A DNA stretch of 64,000 bases, taken from the NCBI GenBank assembly GCA_038380435.1, contig JAWZYU010000004.1, forward strand, positions 22,604,001 to 22,668,000. Direction: 5' to 3'. This DNA is from Ryuthela nishihirai (taxonomy: Eukaryota; Arthropoda; Arachnida; Araneae; Heptathelidae). This document shows, piece by piece, positions 12,247 to 25,013 of the stretch (positions are counted from its first letter, which is position 1; the number at the start of each line of letters is the position of its first letter). Under the pieces are notes generated by a model. It was not told where the DNA came from. It did not search any database and was given only the letters and a program-made list of their open reading frames with translations. Both the position numbers and the translations under genes were made by a program.

Positions 12247-14679
12247 CTGGAAAAGATATATTTATCAATTGAAGCAAACATTACACAAATTATAATCACT
12301 GCAAAACTACTGCAACAATACACAGTTAAAACAACATAATTTGAAGATTCAGTCAGTCATAGCTGTACAAAAGTTATTATTTGAATTCTAATGTTTGAGA
12401 TTATTTCTTAGGCCAAACAAGTTGTTACATTTCAGATTCCATAACTATTTAAATACATACACTTTAAACAAACCAAGGGCCACTAATACACAGTAAGAGG
12501 AGGAAATTAGAAGCTCTGCCAGTTTCCTCTGGTTTCTCATATAATTTCAAAGATATAAGGCATATCTACTGATTTAGTGGTCAGTAAATGATAGCTAGGC
12601 ATTCACTGGAAGGAGAGCTATGCACCAATCCTCTGTGATAATGCAGAACCAGTTAGGCCTACCACCAAAAGTCCAATCCAACCTTCTCGCAGCACAGACT
12701 GTTAGTACCTTTTAAAAGAGATACTTGCTTGTCAATGGGAACAGATGGAGAGGGCTGCCAGATCAATGTGTCTACTGATCTGAACTATTAAGGCTACCTT
12801 TTCTTTTTTTCTACCTTGCTGAGTGGCCAACCACAGGGTCCTGGTGCTGACCATATATACCAAACTGAATGCAATAATGGCTCTGAGCTCGATTATGGAT
12901 CCCAAATTTGCTGTTGGTGGGCTTCTGTTGGGGGAAAATCTGTTGTATTTTCTTTTCTTTTTTTTTGTTTGGGAGTTGACAGCCCCAAATGAATCTATTC
13001 ACATGATATATTTTATCAGCTGCAGGACCGTGTTAGAATTCGTGTACAGTGGCCAGATGCAGAAGATGTAGCTCAGAACAGATATGCTTAGAGAACTAAA
13101 CTGCATGTTTGAACTAATTTGATGAGGTTGGACCTCTGTAGACAACGATGACAGGTAATTCTGGTTAGAGGCCATCACATGTAGCTGAAACTTTGTTTCT
13201 ACGGGCATTGTCAAGCCTACATTGAAGTAAGTCCTACCAGTGTAAATGGCTTCAACTTCTGGTAGTAGGAGGAACAGGTCTTTGTGCCATGCCTATGATT
13301 AGGGGGCTGTTTGATATTGTTGGCACTTTCTCTCTCAATAAACAGTTTCTTTAAACATCCCACTAACAATTTTCTCTCCACAGAGATTATTCCCTTGATG
13401 TCCTCACACAAGAATTCCACAGTTATAACCTAGATTTTCTGGGCTTGCAAGAGACCAGATGGATAGATACTCAAAAATAATCTCAAATTTCTCTTTTCTG
13501 AGAAGATGGGGAGCAACTTCAAGGCATGGGTTTGTTTCTCAGCAGATGCACCAGTGATGCTCTTCTAGGATATGAGTTCATTAATGAAAAGTTTCTTACA
13601 GCTAAATATAAAAAAATCATTAAAGGTTTTAATATTATCTGTTGTTACACCCCCACAGACGATTGTGATGATGATGAGAAAGATAGGTTTTATGGACAAC
13701 TTCAAGATATTTTGAATTCTGTCCAGGAAGAAGGGATTACCTTCCTTTCCTTCGCTTTTTTCACATTTTACTAAACAACAAGGGTATGAACCCTTGTTAG
13801 AGAACTTCAAGGCTAAAGTTCGTACTAATTCTGACCTTTTGGGGAGGGGTGATAAGTTTCTTTGGTATTAGAAGTTGCAATCGAAATGGGAAATATCTCC
13901 TTTAGGTAAGTAAACTTAATTGTTGAGAATAACAGCTTATTTTCTGTTCCAGATAAAGTTTTTTCCATTATTGTGCTCAACAGAATTAAGAACCTGGCTG
14001 ATGGACAATTGTGCGATGAGCAGTGTGGATTTCAGAAGTGGTAGGGGGTGTATTGATCAGATTTGTTCAATTCACCAGATTCTTGAGAAACATGGACAGT
14101 TTCAGAGACCTTTAGTTATTAGCTTTGTAGATATTAAAAAGGATTTTGATTCTGGACTGTCATAATTTGTAGCTGATTGTGAGAGTGCATGGCATATTAG
14201 ATCATCATCATCCTCCTCCTTAAGCAGCCATGGGTTACGGAGGTCCAAACAGATCGTGCAATTTAGTTCTCCAAGCACGTCTGTCCTCAGCTACATCTGC
14301 TGCATCCAGCCACTACACACTAATTCTAACAAGGTCCTGTTTGAAATTGTCTGCACACTGCATCCTAGGTCTCCCCCCTCCTTTCTGAGGCCTTTAGGCA
14401 CACTGTTCATAACCATATTCACCAATCTATAATTATCCAAACGGGCAACATGGCCAAACCAACAGAGTCTCTCTCTCTGCACAATAAGCTGCTTAAAGGA
14501 GGTTGACGACTCCTTTGCCTAACCTCATCATTAGTTACAAAGTTGAACCACCTAATACCCAAGGTACTACGTAAGCATCTAGAATCAAAAGCCTAGTTTC
14601 CTGTTATCTTGTTTACACAGCATCCAAGTTTCACTACCATAACTAACCCTAGAGAGAATCAAGCTATTATAGTCTAATT

Positions 14680-17004
14680 TTAGACTTTTAGGTGTATACG
14701 CCTATTTCTCCACATTCTCCATAGATTCTTAAAAGTCCAGGCAGCAATCCCAATTTGTCTGTTAATCTCATTCTGCAGATCACGAGTATCTGTTACATAG
14801 CTCCCAAGATATTTAAACTGTGACACTTGCTCAAGACTGCAACCATTCAGATTAACTGAATCACAGTCTGCCTTACCAATTTTCATCACTTTAGTTTTCT
14901 CTCTGTTTATAACCAAACCTACTCTACTACCAGTTTCATCAACAGCACGAATGAAAGAGTTCATCTCATCAACATCATTTGCCAAAAGGGCTAAATCATC
15001 AGCATAATCTAAATCAGAAATTTTCGTATCTTCAGCCCATTTAAGGCCAAAATCTTTCTCTTGAAGTGAATTATGCATAACATAATCAATAACCAAACTA
15101 AAGAGAAAAGGAGACAAAATGCACCCTTGTCGAACACCAGAAATAATGCTAAACCAATTGCTACAAGACTTACCAACTCTCACACAGGACTCAGTGTTAT
15201 TATAGAGCGCTTTCATTATGTTAACTAACTTGTCTGATATGCCATATGATCTCACAATCAACCACAAATTATGACGATCAACAGAGTCAAAAGCCTTTTT
15301 GAAATCAACAAAGTTAGCAACCAAAGATTTTTGAAACTCTAAACATTTCTCAAGAATCTGGCTAAGTGAAAATATCTGATCCACACATCCCCTACCACTT
15401 CTGAATCCACATTGCTCATCACGCAATTGACTGTCAACCAGATTCTTAATTCTATTAAGCACAATCATGGAAAGAACTTTACCTGGAACAGAGAGTAGGC
15501 TGATACCCCTATAGTTATCACAAGAACTGTGATCACCTTTTTTGAAAATAGGGATAATAATAGCTCTGGTAAAATCCTTAGGAACCATGCCTTTATCATA
15601 AAAGATATTCAAATTTCCCCGGATTTATATATTTTAAGTTTACAAATAGCCAAAATAACTTCAGATTGTGTTATAGGGCAAACATGAAAGTCACCAATGC
15701 ATCTATCATCATTGCAAACGATGGGAGTAGAACTACCCACATTGTTTAGAACGTCACTGAAATGCTCACCCCACCTAGCCATGGCAGAATCCTCACCTTC
15801 TATAACCTTACTTTGTTTATCCTTCAATCCCTGTATACCTGTCTGTTTTCTACCACACAAAGCATTAACTATCTGGTATAGCTCTCTGCTGTTGTGCTGT
15901 CTAACTGCTTCCACAGCTTTGTCAGCCAAGACATCAAACCAAAGATTCTTATCAGCAGCTAACTGATCCTTTACACGTTTATTAAGCTCTCTGTAATGCT
16001 TTCCATTAGGACTAGTAGGGTACTGTAGTAGTAACTGTAGGAATGTTAAGGACATTCCTACAGTTCTTTCTTTCTGAAACAAGCTCAAGTGCCTTATCAC
16101 TCAAATAATTCTGCCTCCTCTGCACCTTTTTTCCTAAAAGACTACTTTTAGTTTCTAAAAAAGCCTGTTTAAAATGGTTCCATTCTTCCTCAACTTCAGG
16201 AGTAAGAAAACCATGACTGTCATAATGACTAAGTAACCTATCATGGTAAGCTTTAGCTATAACTGGGTCTTTCAGAGCTTCAGTATTAAAGGCAAATTTT
16301 TTAACCCTAGTACAACACTTTTTAAGTGTAAGTTGCAAGACACTTTTAACAAGATAATGGTCAGATCCAATTTCAGCTCCCCTATATGACCTGGTATTCC
16401 TAACAAAACTTGCCCATTTGCTGTTAATTAATACATAATCAATCATATTCTTATGCAGCCCATTAGGTGAATCCCATGTGTACTCACGTATGTTGCGGTG
16501 TTTGTAATAAATGTTAGTTATTCTGAAACCATTGAGTTTACTTACCTGTAGGAGACGTTGCCCATTGCCATTGCAACTACCAATACCAAAAGGGCCTATC
16601 ACCACTCCCCAAAAGTCAGAGTCAGTACCAACTTTAGCATTGAAGTCACCTAGAACAAGTGTAATATCTCCTTCTTTGACAGAATTCAAATTATCCTGAA
16701 GTTGTCCATAAAACCTATCCTTCTCATCCTCAATGGCATAACAGCAGATAACATTCAAGTCTTTAACGCTTGTCTGAAATTTTGCTGTAAGAAACCTTTC
16801 ATTAATGCATTCATATCTTAGAAGAGCATTACTAGAGTGTTTGCTGAGAAGCAGATCCACACCCTGGTGATGTTTATAGTCTTCCCTCCCTGAAAAGAGA
16901 AATTTAAGATTGTTTTTACGAATCTGACCTTTATTTGTCCATCTGGTCTCTTGCAGGCCAAGAATATCTAAATTATAACATTGGAATTCTTGTAAGGACA
17001 TCAA
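14680..17004 (-). pseudogene. RTE-2 ORF: APE endonuclease plus reverse transcriptase, frameshifted
   Basis: Three overlapping open segments. 16012-17004 is the endonuclease: LQETRWTNKGQIRKNNLKF, GDFNAKVGTDSDFWG, a TWDSPNG-NMIDYVLI region and GSDHYLVK. 15609-16100 is the linker. 14680-15612 holds the reverse transcriptase: AIIIPIFKKGDHSSCDNYRG, EQCGFRSGRGCVDQIFSL, VDFKKAFDSVDRH, GVRQGCILSPFLFSL and the catalytic LDYADDLALLA. The frame changes near 16010-16100, at about 15610, and again before the C-terminal WFGHVARLDNYR part at 14291-14482. The endonuclease N-terminus (SWNVRTL) lies just beyond 17004 after another frameshift. Confidence 0.85.
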
Positions 17005-17622
17005 GAGTAAAAGTTCTGTTCAGAGTCCTCACATTCCAACTATGTGGAGAAAATGGTTAGTGGGATGTTTAAAGAAACTATGTTTATTGAGAGAGGGAAT
17101 GGTGACAATATCAAACAGCTCCCTAATCGCAGACATGGGGCACAGACCCATTCCCCCACCACTAAAGGCTGAAGCCATCTACACTGGGAGACTTCCTCCT
17201 ATGTAGAATTTGACAATGCCAGTAGAAGCAAAGAGTTCAGGTGCCTGCGATGACCTCTGCTCAGGATTATTCACCAGCTGATAAACATATTCTGTGAATC
17301 TATTCACTTTGGGCTGTCAACTCACGAACAAGCAGAAAACACAGCGGAGGATTTTCCCTCCACAGAAGCCCACCAGTGCAGCAAAATCAAGATCCATAAT
17401 CAAGCTCAGTCATAATTCCGTTCAGGTTGGTATATATGGTCAGCACCAGGACCCTGTGTGGTTGACCACTCCTCAGAAGGGTAGAAAAAAAAGAAAGAAA
17501 AGCAGTCATAGTTGTCCAGATCTAATCTGGAAGCTGCCCTTTCCATTCACTTCCACAAGAGAGTATCTCTTTTGAAAGGTACTAATGGTCTGCATCACGA
17601 GAAGGCAGGGTCGGACATTAGG

Positions 17623-18007
17623 GTTGGGTTGTTTTACCTCTGAGCGGCACTTTTTTGCACACCATGGGCTAAATGGCCAGGTCACATGGACCCCGAAGGC
17701 TCAGAGAAGATTGGGGGAGGGGACCCACTGGAACAGCTGTTGGGAGACAGATGGTAGCCTCCCGTCAAGGCCATCCAGCGTGTTCTTTAACGTGCACAGG
17801 GTATGGCTCTCCCGCACACGGGGCCACGGCTTAATGTCTCATCCGACGGACGGCGGCCTTTCCAAGCCCATCGGTCTCCCCTACTGACCATGGGCAGGGC
17901 GGGGAATTTGCGGAGATAAATCTCAACGCTGACCCATCTGGGACTCGAACCTGGGAACTACAGATTACGAGCCTGGCGCGCTACCGACTGAGCCACCCCC
18001 GCCCCAT
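17623..18007 (-). mobile_element. SINE-A, minus, nested in RTE-2
   Basis: A full SINE-A between GGACATTAGG at 17613-17622 and the same ten bases at 18008-18017. Removing one duplicate restores the RTE leader motif CACCTAATGTCCGACCC. It is the third layer in the stack RTE-1, RTE-2, SINE-A. Confidence 0.92.
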
Positions 18008-20119
18008 GGACATTAGGTGTAGGCCTGGCTGTCTATGCATCATTACAGGGGATTGGTACATAGCTCTCCTTCCAGTTACTACCTATCTATCATTTACAGA
18101 CCATATCAGATAATTTAGTTAATATAATGAAAGCTCTCTAAGATAATAACAGTCATGTAAGAGTAAGGGGAAATTTTTGGGTGTAAATGGTCTAGAGATC
18201 TAAAAATTTCTGATTTAGATTATGTTGATGGTTTGGCCGTTTTGGCAAGCAATAAGGAGATGAACTCTTTCATTAGAGCTGTTGATGAGACTGTAGTAGA
18301 GTAGGTTTGGGGATAAACAGGAAGAAAACCAAAGTGATGAAAATTGGTTAGGCAGGTTGTGGTTCGGTAAATTTGAATGGTTCCACCCTTGAGCAAATGT
18401 TTCAGTTTAATTTTCTATTGGAATCTATGGAATATATATGGAAACTATGTAACAGGCACTGGTGAAGTGCGGCATGAGATAAACAGAAGAATAAGAATTG
18501 CTGCTAAAACTATTAAGAATCTGTGGAGATTGTGGAGAAATAGGCGTATAGACATAAAGATTAAAATTAGACTGTATAATAGTTTTGTTCTTTCTATGAT
18601 TAGTTATGGTAGTGAAACTCGAACCCTTTGTAGAGCATGAAACTCCTTAAGATGCCTTTGATTCAATACCTTACAAGTTATATTTGGTATTAGCAGTGGT
18701 GAAAATAGTTTTATTTCTTAGCGGTATACTTCAAAGCATAGCTATGTGTGGAAAATCACACACAGGCGATCACTTCAATGAAGTCTTACAGGGTTAATTA
18801 ATTGAAGTGTATGGCGACGAAAGTACAGTGCTCTTAGATTTTCTCATTTTCCATGTGTTTTCTGCAAATAGTGAATGATTTAGGGATTTTTAATGTTAAA
18901 TAAATATTAATATATTTAAATCCCTGCTGATTCTGTTGTATTCTTGGATTTCAGTCATTGAAAAAGTAATATGATTTAGATGTTTTTAAAATTATTTTCG
19001 TACTTAAAGAAATTTTTTTAGAAAGGAAAATAACGTCACTCGTATTGCAATTTTTAATGCTCAACTTGCATATTTTAAACTCAGAAGCCAAATATAGCAT
19101 TTTTTTAGAATAACATTTATCAGAGATTTGGAATAGCCTTTAAAATTTATAAAGCTTAATCAATGATTACATGACATATGGAAATTTAGTCTCTGACTTA
19201 TCCCCGATAATAAGATGCAAAATTGCAGTTTCCACATCCAAAATGAGGTAGGAAAAGAGTGATTTTTGTCAAAAAAAAAAAGTTGCGAGATGATTTTGTT
19301 GAGAGCTTTTGTGTGCCAAGCAAATTCATCTAGCTTGCCACTCTTGTCACAAGTACTATAGGTTGGCCATTCCTGCAGTAGGAAAATTAATCATTTCACT
19401 TTTACACGTGATATATGTATTTGTTGGCAAGCTTAACTTTACATATGATTTGACCTCAATATAGACCTTGTCTTCACTTTAATGAGAAAGGTTTAGCGAT
19501 TCAGCAAAGCTAATGACACAGAGTGAAAATGGCAACTATTGGGTTGGCCGTGCATGCATATTTTTAGTTTGGATACCATCGCAGCCCGATATGCAGAAGA
19601 CCATTGCATCCCAAACTATCCTCATCTCTCATGTTTGCTTCCTTTCCTCCTTAAGAGGTAGGTGCGAATTGTAAACTGCAACGCCACTCTTTTAGTGACC
19701 TGGCAGAATTCTTTCTGTTCTCTCCTAACCTTAATCCACTCTGATAACCGGTTCCAAGGAAAATAACCTCGCTTATCTTTAATGCAAAACTGTTGGGCTT
19801 TTCCTTTCAGTTCCACAGCATTGTTCATTAAAGCAGAACCCAAATCATGCTATAACATTATTTTTATATCAAATTTATTGTTTGGTGTAATTAAAATTGA
19901 TAATAATTTAATCAATGTTTCTAAGGAAAAACATCTTTATCGTAAGTTGATAATCATAATTTCTTTTTGTTATAATGATTCTGATATTTGGGGATCTGAA
20001 ACGGCTCGATGTATCTAGTATGTACACAAATACTATAAATTCTGATGCTGAAGGTTAAATTCCAAGGGATGCAAATGATGAAAAAGAATTAGAGAATTAA
20101 ATTCTTAGTTGATCATTTT

Positions 20120-20310
20120 TTTACACCTCTCAAACAGCTGTTTATCACTGGTCTGAAAAGAACCTGTCGAGTTAAGGCGTAGGATGACCAATTATGAAGG
20201 CGAGATCTCAGCAGAAAGAAAATAGCCATACCTATAGGGTCTCGAATCCAGGTCCCATAAACTTGAAGCAAAGTGTGTAAACCACTTGATCACAAGGACA
20301 ATGTCAAGCT
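20120..20310 (-). mobile_element. SINE-B, minus, inside the hAT-like element
   Basis: On minus: TGTGATCAAGTGGTTTACAC (box A region), GGACCTGGATTCGAGACCC (box B) and TTTCTGCTGAGATCTCGCC, the family body. Ends approximate. Confidence 0.65.
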
Positions 20311-20640
20311 CAATAAATTTGACAAATGCCAGCTATCAACGACGCAGTTTTCGTTAATCATTTTGAAACTTCTGTGGGCCTTATTCTTGAACTATCTTCT
20401 TTATCATTAGTTATACATTATTTTAAACTTCTTTTTTACAGACGACAATGTTGACATGCTGCAGGTCAATACTAACAAATATGCTGAATTTAATGAAAAT
20501 GATAGTGGTGATAGAAGTCAAAACTGGTAGTTCAGTATAAACTATTGATGAAATATGAGGAGAATTCATCATTACAACTGCCTTAAGTATGGGTCTTTTT
20601 TGGATGTGAAAAATCTCAGACTACAGGTACATATTAAGAG

Positions 20641-20890
20641 TCAGAGATTTTTCAAAAGCATTCATTATTAATATTAAAAATCAAACAAAATAAATTGGAA
20701 TATTGTTAGTTACAAAGAGAAATTTCAGAGATTTTTCAAAAGGATTCATTATTAATATTTAAAATTAAACAAAAAAAATGGAGTATTGCTAGTTACAAAG
20801 AGAAATTTCAGAGATTTTTCAAAAGCATTCATTATTAATATTTAAAATCAAACAAAAAACAATTGGAATATTGTTACTTACAAAGAGAAA
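20641..20890. repeat. Tandem repeat, three units of 83-84 bases
   Basis: Units start at 20641, 20725 and 20808, each with TCAGAGATTTTTCAAAAG and ending AGTTACAAAGAGAAATT. They differ at few positions, so the array is recent. It lies wholly inside the hAT-like element. Confidence 0.9.
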
Positions 20891-22844
20891 ATTTACAGCA
20901 ATCTGAAGTTTTCTCTTCAAACTCTATAAAAACAAATTAACTGCACTGAAATAAAAATCGCAAAATCATTTTCCCCAGTAGTATATTGGCAACAAGACTC
21001 AGGTGGAAAATATTTTTTAAAGGGCCTAAAGCAAACCTTATGAGGGTGATGAGGGGGAAAGTAAAAATTCAATAGAAGTATTATACCTTTCGTTTAATAT
21101 TCAAATAAACTTATCTAAAGTAAATAAACATATTTACTTTCTTTTGTTAAAGTTTATAATTAGATTCAAATAAAAAATTTTAATTAATATATGCCAAAAT
21201 TCTCTTTTTAAATCTTCCAAATAATTTCAGTCGTAGAGTTTAGGAGTGTGTGTATATATACTCTGAATACATGTCTGTTTAGAACTCGCAGATGTTTAGA
21301 GAGATGATGAAACAACCACCAGTTTTTGAAATGACTACGAAGGATGACTTAATATTTAAAATTCATAGCAAATATTTCCTGCATTAAAATTAAAGGAGGT
21401 CTGCTAAGTGAAAATTATGTTGAAAAAAAAAATGATGTGCCAACATTTGTGGGACAACAAAATTAAAAGAACGTATATTAGTTTTTCTGTTATGGTTACT
21501 CCAGTAGCGTAATGTAAGGTGATTAATTGATAAAACTAATTTTTTAAAATCTGTTTTTCCATGATTTTATATTAAAATTCCCCTCCCGCCTTCAAACTCA
21601 TTACTTAAATTTGGGGAAATATGTGCCCCATCGCCCCCATTAAACTGCCTTGCGTTATTCCCAGAAATCTTTAGAATTTTCAATTCAACAGAATATAAAA
21701 AAATATATATTTTGAAAAACGACAATTTTAAAACCACAAGTACATGCAGCTTTGCAATGGATTTCAACATCTAAGTGAGTTCATATCCTTTCTTTGATTT
21801 ACCACCCCATTTTCCCAGTTCTGCCTCTGGTATTGATTAAGACCGAACCCAGACAGCTATGGTGGATGGGAACATGCATTGTCAGTGAACTTTATACGAC
21901 TCCCCGAAAGACGGCTTTGGTTGGAGTCACCTTTGTCTGTCTAGTTCTGCTTTCTATATCCAATATCCTTGCCAACTTTTCAAAGAAAGAAAGCACTACT
22001 TACAATTTCTAGCACTCCCCCTCGGCAGAAATGGAATCTCAAGTATCCGATTTTTAAACAGCTTGGTATCTAAAACTGTAGTAATGTAATTAAAAACTGA
22101 CGAGTTTTTCTTAAAAGGAATGGTTCGCTTTTAAAAAACTAAATTCTCGGTTGAAAACACATTAAGGTGAAAAGGAAATCGTTAACGGATCCACTACTGA
22201 AAAATATCTTACTGGTACGTCGTATCGGCAAATAATTTCTTGCTGGTACGGCATACCGGCCTACTTTCACCACTGGGTATTAGGTGGTTCAACTTTTTAA
22301 GTAATGATTAGATTATGCAAAGGAGTCAGCAACCTAATTTGGGCAACATATTGTGCAAAGACTTTGTTGATTTGATCACGTTGCCCATATGCATAACTAT
22401 AGAATAGCACATAGGGTTATGAACAGTTATGAACCTAAAGGCTTTAGAAAGAGGGGGAGACCTAGGATGCAGTGGGCAATGTCAAACAGGGCCTCATTAG
22501 AATTGGTTTACAGTAGCCAGATACAGCAGACATATCTCAGGACAGATGTATTTGGAGAAGTAAATTGCACAATCTGATTGAAGTTCAACAGCCCATGGCT
22601 GTTTGAGAATTATGATGATGATATATTTTACATTTATATAATATTTTGTGAATTTCCCCGTTATACTGCACTGTAGTAGTAGTAGCAATCGTATTTTGAG
22701 AATCTTCTGTAGATATTGGAATCGTAAACTTCCTCAGTTGATTGAATACTACTCTGTATAATAAATAGAAGCACCAGTTTCGTAGGCTGGTAGTGCCAGG
22801 AGTATACAAAAAACCTCGCGGCACTTAACAAGCTCTTGCCTTCC

Positions 22845-23395
22845 TCTGGTTTTAGTTTTGATTTGAAGAGAAGGAACCAAGCTTAGAATGCTGGGATGAA
22901 CACTATAGATGATAAAACTAATTCTAGGAATATCGAAATAGTTTTAAGAGAGAAAAAGAATGTAAAATGGGGGGGGGGGGGGGTGACAGAAGTACATACT
23001 TCATAATTACTTCCAAAACCTTCAGTTTTTAAAAATAGATTTTTATTAATTTTTATCAGATTTTCAAAACTTTAAGGAAAAATTTGTTGATAATAGTTCA
23101 AATCAAACTTTTGAGCTTAAATCAGGGAGTTGCTTCAGCATAATGTTATTAAACAAATTGGTAATACTGTATAGCACTTCTAAGAATTGGTAATAAGATG
23201 GCTTTAACAAATTATTTATATTTAGTTTATTAAAATATGCATCAAATTAACATTATTTTTCATGCTTGAATTATGCAAGAAAATTTTCAAACAGAAATTA
23301 ATGTTTAAAAAAAAAGCAAATTTTTTTGCTGTACTAAAAACAAGAAGATGCCTTGAGCCTCTCATTTTGGATTCTGTCAATGTCTATGTTCATCA
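22845..23395 (+). mobile_element. Dispersed repeat X, copy X4 (partial)
   Basis: Aligns to the right part of X2 at about 40730-41350: shared AAGGAAAAATTTGTTGATAA, ATAGTTCAAATCAAACTT and CTCTCATTTTGGATTCTG. Includes a run of about 17 G at 22970. No coding potential. Confidence 0.72.
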
Positions 23396-23468
23396 TGGAC
23401 CCTGGAAGGAGTCATAGCCTGGGCCTTTAGCCCATTGTGTGCACAAAAGTGCCCCTCAGAGGTAAAGA
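23396..23468 (+). repeat. SINE-A 3' fragment
   Basis: Contains GCCTTTAGCCCATTGTGTGC and GTGCCCCTCAGAGGTAA, the last 70 bases of SINE-A. It abuts the end of X4. Confidence 0.7.
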
Positions 23469-23784
23469 ATATCCAAATCTGACATAGCAATAATGGTGAA
23501 AAAATTTTGCATTTTTGACATGTTTATAGAATTCAGCATTGGAAGAAGAAATTGTGCTGCATTTTTAATAACAATAATACCTTCGTTCAAGAGTACATAC
23601 AATGACAATTTGATTGAAAATAACAAGAATAGAATTTAGGAATGATACATAATTCTTTCATATAGAATCAATGGCATAGCCAAGATTAGCCAAAATATTT
23701 GGTAGTATGGGGTTTTTCAAGTTTTTTGTTAACAGTTTTATTTATACTAATTAATGAGCAAATTAAAAAAACAAATTTCTCCTT

Positions 23785-23995
23785 AAACACCTGCTTGCCA
23801 CAGGTCTGAAAGGAATCTGTCATTTATTATGCCACAGAGGAAGTCTGTGAGGGAGGGGAGACCTCAGCAGAAAGATAGCACAAGAAAGAAAACATCATTA
23901 CCTTTTATCTGGGGGTTTGAAGCCAGAGAATGTCCCTAAGTTCAGCAGCCAAACAGACTAACCATTCAGCCACTGAGACACCAATAAACGAATTG
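23785..23995 (-). mobile_element. SINE-B, minus, diverged
   Basis: On minus: GTCTCAGTGGCTGAATGGTT (box A), TGGCTTCAAACCCCC (degraded box B), TTTCTGCTGAGGTCTCCCC and, at the far end, CCTGTGGCAAGCAGGTG. Confidence 0.7.
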
Positions 23996-24274
23996 TTTCT
24001 TAAAAAAATAAATTTCCTCAATAAGGGAAGAATGTACTCTCAATTGCCTGTACCTTTGTTACTAGACTATATATATATAAAATACTGATATTCCATTAAT
24101 ATTTGACTTCATAAATACAGAACTACTTGCCCTCAATGATGCAGAAACCTCAGGTACCGGTTCAATGATTCAGAAACATCAAGTACCAGAACAGTGTTCT
24201 GATTTAGTTAAGCACTGCTTTTGGTAACTGCTTCCCCTATGCAAAGAGTCACGCTTCACCACTGTATATAAGTT

Positions 24275-24745
24275 TCAATTATTAAGTATTTAATCACTAT
24301 TAAGCTGTTTAAGTAACAGGATGAAGATGGGTGTAGAGGAAAAAATTGTCTTGAAGGGGGGGGGGGGTTGAGTTGGGTTGTTTTACCCACTGGAACAGCT
24401 GTTGAGAGACAGATGGTAGCCTCCCGTCAAGGCCATCCAGCGTGTTCTTTAACGTGCACAGGGTATGGCTCTCCCGCACACGGGGCCACAGCTTAACGTC
24501 CCATCCGACGGACGGCGGCATTTCTAAGCCCATTGGTGTCCCCTACTGACCGTGGGCAGGGCGGGGGAATTTTTGCGGAGATAAATCTCAACGCTGACTC
24601 AGCTGGGACTCGAACCTGGGAACTACAGATTACGAGTCTGGTGCACGCTACTGACTGAGCCACCCCCGCCCCGGGGGGTCTGAACCCAGTCTCCTATTGA
24701 CATGTCAGGTGCTCTGACTATGGAGCGACAGGCTGCTGAACAATC
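24275..24745 (-). mobile_element. SINE-C, minus, split by a SINE-A
   Basis: The body lies at 24275-24353 (minus: TTTTTTCCTCTACACCCATC, then CTGTTACTTAAACAGC). The head lies at 24674-24745 (GTCAGAGCACCTGACATGTC and GGGTTCAGACCCC). A SINE-A sits between them at 24367-24673. Confidence 0.72.
24367..24673 (-). mobile_element. SINE-A, minus, internally deleted
   Basis: Carries the tail TTGGGTTGTTTTACC and the whole head, but about 95 bases between TTTTACC and CACTGGAACAG are absent compared with the copy at 9816. ACC occurs at both sides of that gap, consistent with a microhomology deletion. It is bordered by G-runs, so the target duplication cannot be delimited. Confidence 0.82.
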
Positions 24746-25013
24746 TCTCCTTTACTGTTGGTGTTATGCCACACACCATTGGGTCAATCAATATTTTTTG
24801 AGTGCATTTGGGGACTCTATTCTTCAGAGGCATCACAGGCATGTTCACATGACCAGCCACATTCCAAAAACCTCCTGACTGATATTTGATTAGAGTCCCT
24901 AAAAGCACTCAAAGACAGTATTAACCTAATGGTATATCAGCAGTAGAGGAGAGACTGATCAGCAGCCAGTAGTTCAGTGATAAGAGCACTTAACATGTCA
25001 TCAGGAGGTTGTG

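Larger units (their letters stand above)
14200..18099 (-). mobile_element. RTE-like LINE, copy RTE-2, near full length, nested in RTE-1
   Basis: An opposite-strand copy with its GAT-repeat 3' tail at 14200-14216 and its 5' end (TGTAAATGATAGATAGGTAG on minus) at 18099. It carries a SINE-A at 17623-18007 in its 5' leader. The flanking RTE-1 sequence shows a weak short duplication (CATATTA / CATATCA). It retains long frames and so is younger than its host copy. Confidence 0.88.
18694..22275. mobile_element. hAT-like DNA transposon, 3.6 kb, no transposase recognised
   Basis: Inverted ends CAGTGGTGAAAATAG and (inverted) CAGTGGTGAAAGTAG match at 14 of 15 positions. The flanks repeat GGTATTAG at 18686-18693 and 22276-22283, an 8-base duplication that belongs to RTE-1. 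Eight-base duplications with CAG-type ends identify the hAT superfamily. Near the right end two related motifs, TTACTGGTACGTCGTATCGG and TTGCTGGTACGGCATACCGG, form a direct pair, as expected for subterminal transposase sites. The interior is AT-rich, holds a SINE-B and an 84-base tandem repeat, and shows only short open frames (19622-19843 minus, 21794-22012 plus) that I do not recognise. Likely a non-autonomous derivative. Confidence 0.87.
12583..22623 (+). mobile_element. RTE-like LINE, copy RTE-1, split into three pieces by later insertions
   Basis: The pieces are 12583-14199 (5' leader, endonuclease start, start of reverse transcriptase), 18100-18693 (rest of reverse transcriptase) and 22276-22623 (C-terminus and 3' end). 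They follow the order of the reference copy RTE-7. The break at 14199/18100 falls inside ...TGGTATACCAGACAAG..., and the break at 18693/22276 inside ...GGCATTAGGTGG.... The element ends in a short GAT-repeat tail, typical of RTE-clade LINEs with hardly any 3' UTR. About 1.1 kb between endonuclease and reverse transcriptase is missing near 13915. Coding remnants are short and multiply broken (13526-13774, 13920-14165, 18377-18640, 22389-22577). Confidence 0.85.

Noticed and set aside
13890..13960. A spliced RTE transcript, because CAGGTAAGT and TTCTGTTCCAG lie at the edges of the central gap in RTE-1
   Set aside because: The GTAAGT donor is still present in the DNA after the junction, so the gap is a deletion and not an intron removed from RNA.
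20641..20890. CRISPR-like array
   Set aside because: Three near-identical adjacent units without spacers; a simple tandem repeat in an animal intron.
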